Source of the DNA: DASUPK01 sp963848955
Lineage (GTDB): Bacteria > Actinomycetota > Thermoleophilia > Solirubrobacterales > 70-9
Reading direction: 5' to 3'
Assembly (NCBI GenBank): GCA_963848955.1
Contig: CAWKFQ010000017.1
Span: 248,001-312,000, forward strand
DNA: 64,000 bases
In this document: positions 53,876-62,637 of the stretch, one piece after another
Layout of the letters: every line of letters starts with the position of its first letter
Numbering within the stretch: position 1 is the stretch's first letter
Made by a program: the position numbers and the translations under genes
Notes under the pieces: generated by a model
What the model saw: only the letters and a program-made list of their open reading frames with translations
Told to the model about the DNA's origin: nothing
The model's database searches: none

Positions 53876-54581
53876 GTGGCCAGCTTTTCGTTGAGTGATG
53901 GAGATTCACGTGGCGCCAACGACACGTACGTTGATCTGGTCATCTTCGACGAGGTGTGTCTACGGCGCGCTGTTCGCGTCCTCTCGAGCGCGGGACTTCG
54001 AACGCGGCGGCGCGCGGAAACCGACCACACAGGACGTGTCGCGGTGATCTCACACGCGGGCAGCCGTGAGGCGAGAGCTCGCGAATCCACCGCCTCAGCG
54101 CCCTCGCGAGGGTCGTTGCGATGGTGCCGGAGACCGGGGCCGACGTGGCGACGGCCGTCCGGGCGGGAGCTCGGGGGGTTGTCTTCGAGGACCGGTTGGG
54201 AGAGGCGCTGGTGCCCACTGCGGGCGCCGTCCGCGCGGGACAGCTCGCCGTGCCGAGGCGATTTCACCGACATGCCGTCAAGCCGAGGCTCTCCTACCGT
54301 GAGCGGCAGGTGTTGGGTCTGATGGCGATCGGGGTCGGAACGCCGGGATCGCGACTGCCGTGGGCCTCAAGACGAGTACGGTCAAGAGCCACGTCTCAGC
54401 GGCGTTGGCGAAGCTCGGTGTGCGAACGCGAAGGGAGGCTGCGGCCGTCGTTGTTGACCCCGACGAGGGCTTCGGACCCGGCATCCTCGACTTGCCAATC
54501 GTGCAAAGGGAGAGGACCGCGGCGAGGGTGCCGTCACGGCCCGACGTTCACAGCTCAGCCGTGGAGGCGGCAAACCGGTGA
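53876..54581 (+). CDS. LuxR-type regulator with degenerate receiver (two frame breaks)
   Basis: The N-terminal frame from 53876 carries TYVDLVIFDEVCLRRAVRVL, like the first strand and helix of a receiver. Near 54075 the frame changes to IHRLSALARVVAMVPETGAD, AVRAGARGVVFEDRLGEAL. Near 54336 it changes again to NAGIATAVGLKTSTVKSHVS and LAKLGVRTRREAAAVVVD, a LuxR HTH whose first helix is in LSYRERQVLGLMAIGVG. The phosphoacceptor Asp is not evident. The stop overlaps the next gene by four bases (GTGA), and the spacing to the sigma factor is six bases, so the three form one operon. Confidence 0.72.
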
Positions 54582-55252
54582 ATCCCGGGCGGGTGGCGGT
54601 CGTGAGCCGGGACGAGCTGCTTGGCATGAGAATCGGCGCCGTCCTGCGAGACTCCGACTACTCGGGTGCAACACAGGCGAGATCGATCACGGATCTGGAG
54701 GTCGGGGCGACCGAGGTCCTTGTCGCACAACTGGCCGCGCTGGCGATTCCTCCTCGCAGGACGCTGACTTCCCTGCGCCGTCGCCATGGTCCTATCTGCG
54801 TCGTCGTAATCATTCCCCACAGCAAGCCCACCGACGTCGCCAGACTCCTCACGGCAGGTGTCGACGGGACCGTCGACGAGGCAGACCTCGAAGCATCACT
54901 CACCCCGACGATCGATGCCGCACGGTGCGGGCAGGTTGTTGTCCAGCCGACGAGGCGACCCCGCGGCGTCTTGGGGGATCTGCCGCGTCGGCAGGCGCAG
55001 ATCCTCAATCTTCTGGCTCTTGGTCTCACGAACGCCGAGATCGCTCGCAGGCTGTCGGTCTCCGAGAACACCGCCAAGAGCCATCTCTCGGCGCTGTTCA
55101 CAAGGCTGGGGGTTCGCTCACGGTCAGAGGCCGTCACCACGCTCAACGAGCAGATGGCATGGGATTCCGCCCCCGGACTCGGAGAAAGCCCCGAACTCCG
55201 CAGCGGAAGATTTGCTGATGAACGCGGTCATCGGCGACGAGTAGGCATGTGA
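54578..55252 (+). CDS. LuxR-type regulator with pseudo-receiver domain
   Basis: A 224-residue protein starting at the GTG at 54578. Residues 1-120 have the layout of a receiver (VAVVSRDELLGMRIGAVLRD, CVVVIIPHSKPTDVARLLTA, GVDGTVDEADLEASLTPTID) but lack the acidic pair and the phosphoacceptor Asp. Residues 140-205 are a LuxR HTH: LPRRQAQILNLLALGLTNAE and IARRLSVSENTAKSHLSALF. It probably senses something other than phosphorylation. It is the last gene of the sigma factor operon. Confidence 0.82.
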   Translation: MNPGRVAVVSRDELLGMRIGAVLRDSDYSGATQARSITDLEVGATEVLVAQLAALAIPPRRTLTSLRRRHGPICVVVIIPHSKPTDVARLLTAGVDGTVDEADLEASLTPTIDAARCGQVVVQPTRRPRGVLGDLPRRQAQILNLLALGLTNAEIARRLSVSENTAKSHLSALFTRLGVRSRSEAVTTLNEQMAWDSAPGLGESPELRSGRFADERGHRRRVGM

Positions 55253-55355
55253 CCGGAGGGGAGGGGCGGCATCGCTACCTTCTGGACGTAGTACGAATTG
55301 ACAGCGCCCACCCAAATAGCACCTAAACAGGGTGTAAATAGGGGGGCCCCGTTAC

Positions 55356-56564
55356 TTGATTTTCGAAGACGAGGCACTCTCTATCTCTATCTCGAAGACG
55401 AGGTCTATTTCCTCCCGGGAGTCCACACCGCCGTATGAGACCTCACGGCCGGTCGGTGAGGTTGCTGACAGTTTGCGCTTCGGGATCATCATCACCGACC
55501 TCAAGGGAGTCGTCCTCGAGGTGAACGAGACGGCACGGGAGATCGTCGTCGCCAGCCACGGCAACTGGCCCGAGAACGCGACCTGCTGCTTGCTGTTCGG
55601 CTGTAACCACAACCAGCCGTTGGCAACCAATTGCATAGCGAGTCTCGCCGCCGAATCCGAAACCCCACTGCCCGAGGTGCGCGTCGACATTCCGCCAAGC
55701 GCGATCTGGATCACCGCGGCGCACACGAGCCCGGGGAGCTCGCGGCTGGTGATGCACCTGCGCCCCGTCAGGCTCGGAGACCGGCGGCGACGCACCGAGC
55801 CCCATTGGATGGGAGAGCCGCAGCTCCGTATCCGCGCCCTGGGCACCACCCTCGTCGAGACCAGGGAGACGACGATCGAGGGGGATTGGCTTATGCACCG
55901 GCCCGGCCAGTTGCTCAAGTACCTGATCTGCCAGCGTGGCCGGCCGGCCCACGTGTACGAGCTTGTCGAGGCGCTTTGGCCAAGCGCCGGAGCCGCAGGG
56001 GAGAACACGGCACGCTACTTCGTTCACGTCCTGCGCGAGCTACTCGATCCGCATCGTGTGCCGAGATCGAACTCCGGGTTCATTCACTCGGTCAACGGCA
56101 CGTACTGTCTTGACCGCCAGGTCTACGTTGACCTCGACGAGTTCGAGGCGCTGGTGTCAGCCGGGCTCGAGACCTCTGCCGAGACCCCCGCGGGGCGCTC
56201 GCGGGCCATTTCGTGCCTCGATCGGGCGATGGACCTCTACAGGGGAGACCTCTTTGCGGAGGAGCCCTTCGCCGAGTGGGCCTTTGAGGAGCGCGACACG
56301 ATGCGAAACCTCGCCTGCCATGCCCTGGACGCGCTCGTCGAGCACCATCTCGCCAGGCGTGCGCTCTCGGCGGCCACAAGGAACCTCGAGCGATACGCGA
56401 GCCTGCAGCCGCTCGACTCGGATGTCCACCAGACTCTGATCCGGACCTATCTCGAGCAGGGTCACCGCAGCGAGGCGCAGCGCCGGTACGGTGCCTTCCG
56501 CAGGCGGCTCATGGACGAGTTCGGAGAAGAGCCGGAATTCCGGCTCTCTGACATCACCGTCTGA
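55356..56564 (+). CDS. PAS - winged helix - BTAD (SARP-like) regulator
   Basis: A 402-residue protein from a TTG start at 55356. Residues 38-130 are a PAS domain (LRFGIIITDLKGVVLEVNET) with an unusual Cys cluster, CCLLFGCNHN and then ATNCIASL. Residues 150-250 are an OmpR-type winged helix: RIRALGTTLVETRETTIEGD, RPGQLLKYLICQRGR, LVEALWPSAGAAGENTARY. Residues 265-395 are the bacterial transcriptional activator domain: VDLDEFEALVSAG, MDLYRGDLFAEEPFAEWA, LQPLDSDVHQTLIRTYLEQG. Such SARP-like regulators activate secondary-metabolite or surface genes. The three Cys residues could bind a metal, an Fe-S cluster or sense redox state. Confidence 0.85.
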   Translation: MIFEDEALSISISKTRSISSRESTPPYETSRPVGEVADSLRFGIIITDLKGVVLEVNETAREIVVASHGNWPENATCCLLFGCNHNQPLATNCIASLAAESETPLPEVRVDIPPSAIWITAAHTSPGSSRLVMHLRPVRLGDRRRRTEPHWMGEPQLRIRALGTTLVETRETTIEGDWLMHRPGQLLKYLICQRGRPAHVYELVEALWPSAGAAGENTARYFVHVLRELLDPHRVPRSNSGFIHSVNGTYCLDRQVYVDLDEFEALVSAGLETSAETPAGRSRAISCLDRAMDLYRGDLFAEEPFAEWAFEERDTMRNLACHALDALVEHHLARRALSAATRNLERYASLQPLDSDVHQTLIRTYLEQGHRSEAQRRYGAFRRRLMDEFGEEPEFRLSDITV

Positions 56565-56628
56565 CCGGCCTTCTCGGCTACAGACTTCGAGGGACTGTCT
56601 CGGCCGTCTTAAAGCACGAAAGCGTCGC

Positions 56629-58995
56629 CTATGGACCCGTCCGAAATGCGGCGATCGCTCCCCCGCTGGTTGACGCTCCGGCCAGGCTCCAGCTCGCGGA
56701 GTAGCTGCCCGCCACCGGGGCGATCAGGTAGGCCGCTCTTCCGTGCACGCCCGAGGCCGCGAAATCTGTCAGCGCGGTGAACGAAGGGGATGCGAGCGTC
56801 GAGACAGTGGACGTCGGGTAGTTGATCGCGCCGACGATCACGTCCTCGGCGGACGACGTAAGGAGCGACGGCGTTGACGCGATGGTTGAGGAGGCATTTC
56901 CCTGGGCGGCCGAGGCTTCAAGCGGGAGGACGCTGGCGATGCCGGTGAACTCGGAGATGTCGGCAGCCGCGGCGTCAAGAGCCGACAGCGTGACGGTGAC
57001 GTGGGTCACCGGCGCCGCGGCGGAGCTGAACCAGATCTCCACCCGGGTGTTGGAGCCCGACAGGAAGCCGATCGGCCCCTTGTTCCAGGTGTTGCCGGCC
57101 GAATCTGTAACGGACTTCACCGAGTTGGTTGCCCCGGCCTGCACGGCGATCGTGGCGACCAGCGTGTCTCCTGCGGTCGAGGTGAGCGGCGCATCGAAAC
57201 TCGTTCCGCTGTCGACGGCGCCGGTCGCGTCACGAACGAACGACGCCGCGAAAGAGCCGTCGCTGGGGGTGGTCACGGAGGCGGTGGGGCTGGGGTTCGA
57301 CGCGTTCCCGGCCGCGTCGACCGCGCTAGCCGTGTACTGGTAGGTCGTGCCTCCCAAGGCGGACGTGTCCGAATAGGATGTTGCTGACGCAAGCGTGGTG
57401 GTCAGCAGCGCTCCGTCTCGGTAGATCTTGTATCCGGTGACGCCCACGTTGTCGGTCGCCTGCGACCAGGACAGGTCGACGCGACCCGAGTTGACAGCGG
57501 TGGCATCGAGATTCGCCGGCGGGCTGGGAGGCGTGGTGTCGGGCGGCGGAACGTCGGGTGGAAATACGTACGTCCGGCTGTCGAAGGTTCGTCCCAGCGA
57601 GTCCGTCGGGGTGACGGTGACCGTGTTCCCAGCGACGCTGACCAGCAGGAAGTGGAAGACCTGACTCGACGAAACGGGCCGAGACGCGGTGCCACAGGCG
57701 CTGCCCGTGGCCGAGGAATTCGACCAGCCGATCGCGTAGGCGACGATGCCGGAAAGGACGCTGCACTTGCTGACCGGCTGCAGGGGTGCGCCGCCGCCCC
57801 CGGTCACGTAACTGATCAGGCCGCCGGGGCCATTCGCGTTGTTGCGCTCGTAGATGTGGGCGTGACCGTTGAACGCGATGTCGACTCCGTACCGGCTGAG
57901 CAGTCCTTCCAGACTGTTCGGACCGTGAAGGAAGGCGTCCGACGTCTCGGTCGTGTTGGCCGAGTAGAGCGGGAAGTGGAAGGTCGCGAACTTGACCTGC
58001 GCCGGATGGGTGGCGAGGTCGTGCTCGAGCCACTGGTACTCCGGGCTGCCGGGGCTCCAGTGGTAGTCGAAGTCGTTCTCATAGACGCTGCCCGTGCCGA
58101 GGTTGGAGTCCGCCCAGGCGGCGTCCAGCATGTAGAACCGCGCGGGCCCCGCGTCGAACGCGTACCAGACGCTCGGGTACTTCGCCGACGCCGTCCCGTT
58201 CAGGCAGCAGTAGTTGTCGATCTGGAAGCGTCCATTGGAGCCGGCGGCCGCCGAGCCACCCGGCCAGACCAGCGGGAAGCTCGCGTTCAAGCCGTGGTTT
58301 CCAAGAACCGGGAAGAGCGGCATCGAGGCGCCTGCCGCAGTCCAGAACGCTGGACCGAACACCGCGCTGACATTGGCTCCGGTCTGGTAGAGATCGCCGT
58401 AGTTCGTCTGGCTCCCGCCCGGGTAGGCGATATCGCCGGTCGAGAGCGCGAACCGCGCCCCGGTCGAGGCGATCTGGCCGATCAGGTTCGCCTGGTCGGG
58501 GTTGCCGCTGGCGGTGGCGGAGCCCCAGTCGCCGAGCACCGCGAACTTGAACGGAGTAGTCGAACCGGCGGGAAGCTCGGTGGCGAACTGCGGCGAGGGA
58601 TTCGAGCCGAGCAGGTTGAGACCGGATCCCGTGGCCCCCAGATAAACCCGGTAGCAGTAAGTCGTATCCGGCGCCAGGGTAAGGCGCGCCTTCCACTGGT
58701 ACTCGGGCGTTGAGCCAACCGTGATCTGGGTCTTGCTTGCGGACTTGCTGTGCGCCGTGCAGCTCTCCACGCCCGCCGCTCCCCAGGTCACGTAGGCCGA
58801 CGCGCTTGACCGATCGGTCGCCCAGTTGATCGTGGCGCCCCCACCGGCTACGTCGGTCAGGTACGGGTAGCGGGTCAGCTGAGGAGCGTACGCGGTCGGC
58901 ACTGTGGCCGCCTTCGCCGCCGTGGCCGGCGGCACGGCGATCAGGCAAATAGCCAAAGCCGCCCCCGAGAGGACCCGGAATGCCTCACGCTTCAC
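56629..58995 (-). CDS. Secreted purple acid phosphatase-like metallophosphoesterase
   Basis: A 788-residue protein from the GTG at 58995, which gives VKREAFRVLSGAALAICLIA, a signal peptide ending ATAAKA. Residues 35-130 are the Fn3-like N-domain. The metallophosphoesterase domain has DWG (VLGDWGSATASG near 153), STGDIAYPGG, VLGNHGLNASF near 231, and FNGHAHIYERNN near 375. An Fn3 repeat follows (PPANLDATAVNSGRVDLSWS to VTTP), then a beta-rich C-terminal domain of about 200 residues ending AIAAFRTGP. It has no Lys/Cys tail. The paralogue at 43.6-45.1 kb, on the other strand, is about 90% identical in DNA across the first 1.3 kb. Confidence 0.9.
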   Translation of the reverse strand: MKREAFRVLSGAALAICLIAVPPATAAKAATVPTAYAPQLTRYPYLTDVAGGGATINWATDRSSASAYVTWGAAGVESCTAHSKSASKTQITVGSTPEYQWKARLTLAPDTTYCYRVYLGATGSGLNLLGSNPSPQFATELPAGSTTPFKFAVLGDWGSATASGNPDQANLIGQIASTGARFALSTGDIAYPGGSQTNYGDLYQTGANVSAVFGPAFWTAAGASMPLFPVLGNHGLNASFPLVWPGGSAAAGSNGRFQIDNYCCLNGTASAKYPSVWYAFDAGPARFYMLDAAWADSNLGTGSVYENDFDYHWSPGSPEYQWLEHDLATHPAQVKFATFHFPLYSANTTETSDAFLHGPNSLEGLLSRYGVDIAFNGHAHIYERNNANGPGGLISYVTGGGGAPLQPVSKCSVLSGIVAYAIGWSNSSATGSACGTASRPVSSSQVFHFLLVSVAGNTVTVTPTDSLGRTFDSRTYVFPPDVPPPDTTPPSPPANLDATAVNSGRVDLSWSQATDNVGVTGYKIYRDGALLTTTLASATSYSDTSALGGTTYQYTASAVDAAGNASNPSPTASVTTPSDGSFAASFVRDATGAVDSGTSFDAPLTSTAGDTLVATIAVQAGATNSVKSVTDSAGNTWNKGPIGFLSGSNTRVEIWFSSAAAPVTHVTVTLSALDAAAADISEFTGIASVLPLEASAAQGNASSTIASTPSLLTSSAEDVIVGAINYPTSTVSTLASPSFTALTDFAASGVHGRAAYLIAPVAGSYSASWSLAGASTSGGAIAAFRTGP

Positions 58996-59144
58996 GAATT
59001 GCACCCTCACCCATATCACGGTCGCCGAGCCCCAGAACTTGCGGCAACCTCGAGCGCCGACTCGATGCGAACCAGGCGCATTTCCGGAGGAATTTCTCAA
59101 CCGCTTAACCCGCAGGGCCCTGTCCTACTCTTTAATGCCCCCGA

Positions 59145-59798
59145 ATGTCCGAATCCGCTAACAACCCCCGACGATCAGCCCTCCAGGAGACACGCGCAGC
59201 CCCCGCGGCGCGGTCGACCGAAGTGTCTCAGGGGCCGGGCGACTACGGCATCGGGGACGGACCCGAGCCTCCTGGGCCTCTCATCGGGTTCCGCTCCTGG
59301 CGCATCGACTACGACGAAACCGGCGCTCCCGAGCTTCGCTCTCGATTCCTCCCGGTGAGTTGGAGCGAGGCGGTCCACATCGCCGACTGCTATCGCGACC
59401 TGCCGACCCCATTCCGTTCCTCGACTCCAGCGCATCAGGCCCCGCACGAGGCTCCCCACCCTGCATGTGGCTGCGGAATCTTCGTGGCGGGCCGGCCTGA
59501 CCTCGACTTCCCCACTGTCGACCACCAAGGCGTGACGGGATTGGTCGCCTGTTTCGGTCGCGTTGTCCAGGATGCCAGAGGCACCAGAGTGGCGCGGGTT
59601 CGAGTCGAGGCACTGGGGACCTATGAGCACTGGAGTCGGCGGCAGCATCGAGCTGTCCGCGAGCTGTCCGGCCGGCTGGAGATCGACCTTGTCGACCTCC
59701 GGCTGCTCGAGGCGGCTGCCCTTGACTACGGTCGGCCGGCGACCAAAGCTTTCGCGGCCGCTGACCTCACCTCGCGATCGCCGGCTGACTCGGGCTGA
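59145..59798 (+). CDS. Conserved hypothetical protein (CGCGI motif)
   Basis: A 217-residue protein. After a disordered N-terminal stretch it contains GPLIGFRSWRIDYDETGAPE, SWSEAVHIADCYRDLPTP, and HEAPHPACGCGIFVAGRPDL with closely spaced Cys that may bind zinc. The remainder is beta-rich with a basic helix (EHWSRRQHRAVRELSGRLE). Proteins with a CGCGI or CTCGLYAW core are common in actinobacterial mobile and accessory regions, with no known function. It is divergent from the phosphatase and lies before a convergent GH99-like gene. Confidence 0.65.
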   Translation: MSESANNPRRSALQETRAAPAARSTEVSQGPGDYGIGDGPEPPGPLIGFRSWRIDYDETGAPELRSRFLPVSWSEAVHIADCYRDLPTPFRSSTPAHQAPHEAPHPACGCGIFVAGRPDLDFPTVDHQGVTGLVACFGRVVQDARGTRVARVRVEALGTYEHWSRRQHRAVRELSGRLEIDLVDLRLLEAAALDYGRPATKAFAAADLTSRSPADSG

Positions 59799-59825
59799 CG
59801 CGAACCACCCCGCCAATCTCCGCCG

Positions 59826-60953
59826 CTATCCCCGATCCCGGCGTCGGCGTCGCCGTCGCGCGACCACCAGGAAACCCCCCAGCGTCAGGACCAGGAATCC
59901 CGCGACAGTCGCCACACCCCGCATTACATTCCTCCCGGTTCCAGCCGGTTCGCTGGAATCGAAATCCCCGATCGTCGGGGGTTTCGCATCGCGGAGATCG
60001 GCCAGGGTCCGCAACGCCTGCGCGCCGTACCGGCGGCTCGGCTCGATTGCGCTGTTCTCACTGAACTCGTTCCAGCTGATCAATCCGACCGCGTCGGGAG
60101 ATGAGGACACCGCCGCCTCATACTCGCGGCGCAACGTTTCTCCATCCGCGCGCGGCACCACGGTGTGGCCGCCGATCAGGCGAGCGTCAAACCCCGGGGC
60201 GGCCGGGGCGATCCACAGGCCGCTGTGTCGATGAACCGCCGCGCCCATCTCCTGCAGCTTCTGCCGATAGCCGGGGAAGGTGTCGGGGTTGACGGAGGAC
60301 CAGTAATAGGCGTTCCCGTCCACGAGGGTTGCAAGGCGCCGGTAGTCGCTCGTCGTGTGCTCGCTGGCCAGAATCTGCAGATCACGGCGATGGTCGATCA
60401 CCGAGGACATCTCAGCGCGAGAGAATTCCCAGCTTCCCGACCAGATGACTACCGGCTTCCCGAAGGCATCGAACACCGGGCTGGCGGCGAAGCGCCTGCT
60501 GAAAAGGTCGAGGTCGGTGGCGACCTTGCCGATGGGCAGCGGACGGCGCGCGAAGTCGAGCCCCTGATAGATGACCAACAGCTTGAAGCGCTCCGCCCGG
60601 GCGACGCGGATCAGCTTCGCCAGTCGCTCGTCCAGGGTGGGCGTGTGCTTCCAGCTCACTATGAAGCCATCGATGCCGGCCTGTTCGGCGAGCTGGATCT
60701 GACGCCGCATCACTGTCGTGTCGTCGCTCGAGTAGCGTCCAAGCAACGGATAGTCGGACTTCGCCCGATTCCAGGAGCTGGGATCGAACCAGATGTAGTA
60801 GTAGGCGAAGAGGGGGGGTTGGCCCGTCTGCCGGGGCGATGCCGCTGCGCCTGCGGCCGCAGGTGCGGTTAACCCGGACGCAATGGCAAGCAGCGTCGCC
60901 GCGAGCACCAGGCTTCCGACCAAGCGCGATACCCAACGCCTCGGCGTCGTCAC
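59826..60953 (-). CDS. Secreted GH99-like (glycosyl hydrolase) protein with C-terminal anchor
   Basis: A 375-residue protein from the GTG at 60953 (a TTG at 60962 is also possible). A signal peptide (LVGSLVLAATLLAIASGLTA) leads to PPLFAYYYIWFDPSSWNRAK, a GH99/endo-mannosidase-like opening with the YYYIWF block, and IQLAEQAGIDGFIVSWKHTP, FKLLVIYQG, KPVVIWSGSWEFSR, VGLISWNEFSENSAIEPS. These match the TIM-barrel family GH99/GH71-like (DUF4832-type) with Glu in WNEFSE as a likely catalytic acid. The C-terminus is a membrane helix (VMRGVATVAGFLVLTLGGFL) plus an Arg-rich end, so the enzyme is anchored outside. It may trim the capsule or exopolysaccharide made by nearby genes. Confidence 0.85.
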   Translation of the reverse strand: MTTPRRWVSRLVGSLVLAATLLAIASGLTAPAAAGAAASPRQTGQPPLFAYYYIWFDPSSWNRAKSDYPLLGRYSSDDTTVMRRQIQLAEQAGIDGFIVSWKHTPTLDERLAKLIRVARAERFKLLVIYQGLDFARRPLPIGKVATDLDLFSRRFAASPVFDAFGKPVVIWSGSWEFSRAEMSSVIDHRRDLQILASEHTTSDYRRLATLVDGNAYYWSSVNPDTFPGYRQKLQEMGAAVHRHSGLWIAPAAPGFDARLIGGHTVVPRADGETLRREYEAAVSSSPDAVGLISWNEFSENSAIEPSRRYGAQALRTLADLRDAKPPTIGDFDSSEPAGTGRNVMRGVATVAGFLVLTLGGFLVVARRRRRRRDRG

Positions 60954-61222
60954 TGCCCCCAATTCTCACGGGCCAATTGATCAGCGACCTGGCGCGCCGG
61001 TCCGCCATCAGGGCCCCTCGTGGATCCCTCGAGCGCTGACTTCGCCGGGACGCCCGGCCAGAGCAGCTCGAGAAGCTCTTCACGGTGGAGCGAGGGGCGC
61101 GGGTGTGTCGCCAGGAGCTTCGTCAGCGTCCTCGCAGTACGCCGCTGCCACACGACCGGCCGCGCGACGCCGATTCGTTCGACACGGAACCCCCCGAGCA
61201 GCTCCACGCGTAGGGGAGGCAC
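60950..61222 (-). pseudogene. BTAD/SARP regulator fragment
   Basis: The GTG at 61222 opens VPPLRVELLGGFRVERIGVA and WQRRTARTLTKLLATHPRPS, HREELLELLWPGV, the winged-helix start of a BTAD-type regulator. Homology ends near 61020 and a stop follows at 60950 just inside the GH99-like gene. Only the first third of the DNA-binding domain remains, so it is a truncated gene, perhaps cut by insertion of the downstream segment. Confidence 0.65.
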
Positions 61223-61432
61223 GAACCCAGATTCCGAGGGCGCCCCGCCATCCCATGAGCCGGATGTGTCAATGGGGGTCAAACGCTCACCCCGAGAATA
61301 CCGCGCGCCTGCTCCCAAACTCGTCTGCGCAGAGCGCAACGGGCGTACCCTTGCACCGCCCGACCCGACTCGATATAGGCTGCTCACCACGGGACGAAGA
61401 TGGGACGTGAGATGTATCAAGGGTTCGCCAGG

Positions 61433-62319
61433 ATGGCTCCACTGGCGGGACGTAGACAGCGCCTCCTTGGGCGGTTTGCTCCCGCCGCCTTACTCGCGGC
61501 CCTGTTGCTCGGCGGCGAGCGTCTCGCCGGCGGGGGCGACGGTGACGATCGGCAGCAACCTGGAGCGGGTGCCGGACAGCGCAGCGAACTACAGCCCACG
61601 GCCGACTTTCAGCAACAGCGCGCTCGCTCCCGACCTGCGAGCTCCCGGTGGGGTTTCCTCGCCCGTGAATGGGACGGTCGTGCGGTGGCGGATCCGTGTC
61701 GGCGACTCTACGCGGGCTCACCAACCTCCGGATCATCAGGCCGCTGGGCGGCGGGCTGTTCACCGGAGCGGGCACCTCGCCCTCGGTAATACCCCCGATC
61801 AATGCAACGACCTCCTACAACGTGCAGCTTCCGATTCAGATCGGCGATTACATAGGAATCGACTGCTGCGCGTTGTCGGCGGCGGCGCGAAGTTTTTCGT
61901 GGCGGGCGCCGCCATTCGCAACGAGTGGCAGCCAAGCCTCGCCGACGGTGGGCCCGCGCGCGCCGCCGTCCAGCACGACCCTCTACGAGGTCGCGCTCAA
62001 CGCCGAGATCACCTCGACCTTCACCGTCGACGCGATCACGCGCAACAAGAAGAACGGAACGGCGACGCTCACCGTCACCGTCGCGCACCCCGGCGAGCTG
62101 ACCGGGGCGGGCAAGGGCGTCAAGGTCGCCAACGCCGCCACCAGCAGCAAGACCGTAACCGCACCGGGCAGCGTGCAGCTGCTGATCAAGGCGAAGGGCA
62201 AGAAGAAGAAGAAGCTGAACTCGACCGGCAAGGTCAAGGTCAAGCCGAAGATCACATACACCCCGACGGGCGGCGAGACGGTCACCAAGCCGGTGAAGGT
62301 GAAGCTGATAAAGCGCTAG
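61433..62319 (+). CDS. Secreted ATVTIGSNL-type protein (several frame breaks)
   Basis: From the ATG at 61433: APLAGRRQRLLGRFAPAALL and AALLLGG are the signal peptide, then the frame moves to ATVTIGSNLERVPDSAANYS and SSPVNGTVVRWRIRVGD, then to RGLTNLRIIRPLGGGLFTGA, LPIQIGDYIGIDC, a short break with KFFVAGAAIRNEWQPSLADG in another frame, and finally LYEVALNAEITSTFTVDAIT to the Lys-rich end KGKKKKKLNSTGKVKVKPK and KVKLIKR. About four single-base breaks. This is the fullest of the three copies of this family in the window. It is probably a surface-bound beta-sandwich protein; function unknown. Confidence 0.7.
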
Positions 62320-62351
62320 GCGCCTTGGTGCGTCCCTTTTCGATCAGGCTG

Positions 62352-62617
62352 AAAGTCGCCGCCGACCCGAGACCTTGGCTTCAACGCAACCGTCGTCTCC
62401 AACTGCATCGTCCAGAGGGTCAAGGGGAAGACCGTGAAGAAGCATCGTCCAGAGGGTCAAGGGCAAGACCGTGAAGAAGGCGACGAACAAACTGCGCGCC
62501 GCCGGCTGCAAGGGCAAGGTGCAGAAGAAGGGCGGCAAGAGGGTGACCAAACAGAAGCCGCACGCCGGCACCGAAGTCCCACCGGGGACGCCCGTCAAGC
62601 TGACGCTCGGATCCTGA
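62352..62617 (+). pseudogene. PASTA-domain remnant with 37-bp tandem duplication
   Basis: Frames give GFNATVVSNCIVQRVKGKTV and, after a frame change, KKATNKLRAAGCKGKVQKKG, PPGTPVKLTLGS, the core of a PASTA domain (peptidoglycan/beta-lactam binding) with paired Cys. A 37-base unit (62405-62441) is repeated at 62442-62478 with one mismatch, shifting the frame. No start codon precedes it in frame, so it is a remnant, perhaps of the 3' end of the preceding surface-protein gene. Confidence 0.6.
62405..62478 (+). repeat. 37-bp tandem repeat
   Basis: Two units of 37 bases, 62405-62441 and 62442-62478, differ at one position (GGGGAAG against GGGCAAG). The unit is not a multiple of three and breaks the PASTA reading frame. 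Confidence 0.85.
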
Positions 62618-62637
62618 GCCTCAGGCACGGTCTCGGT

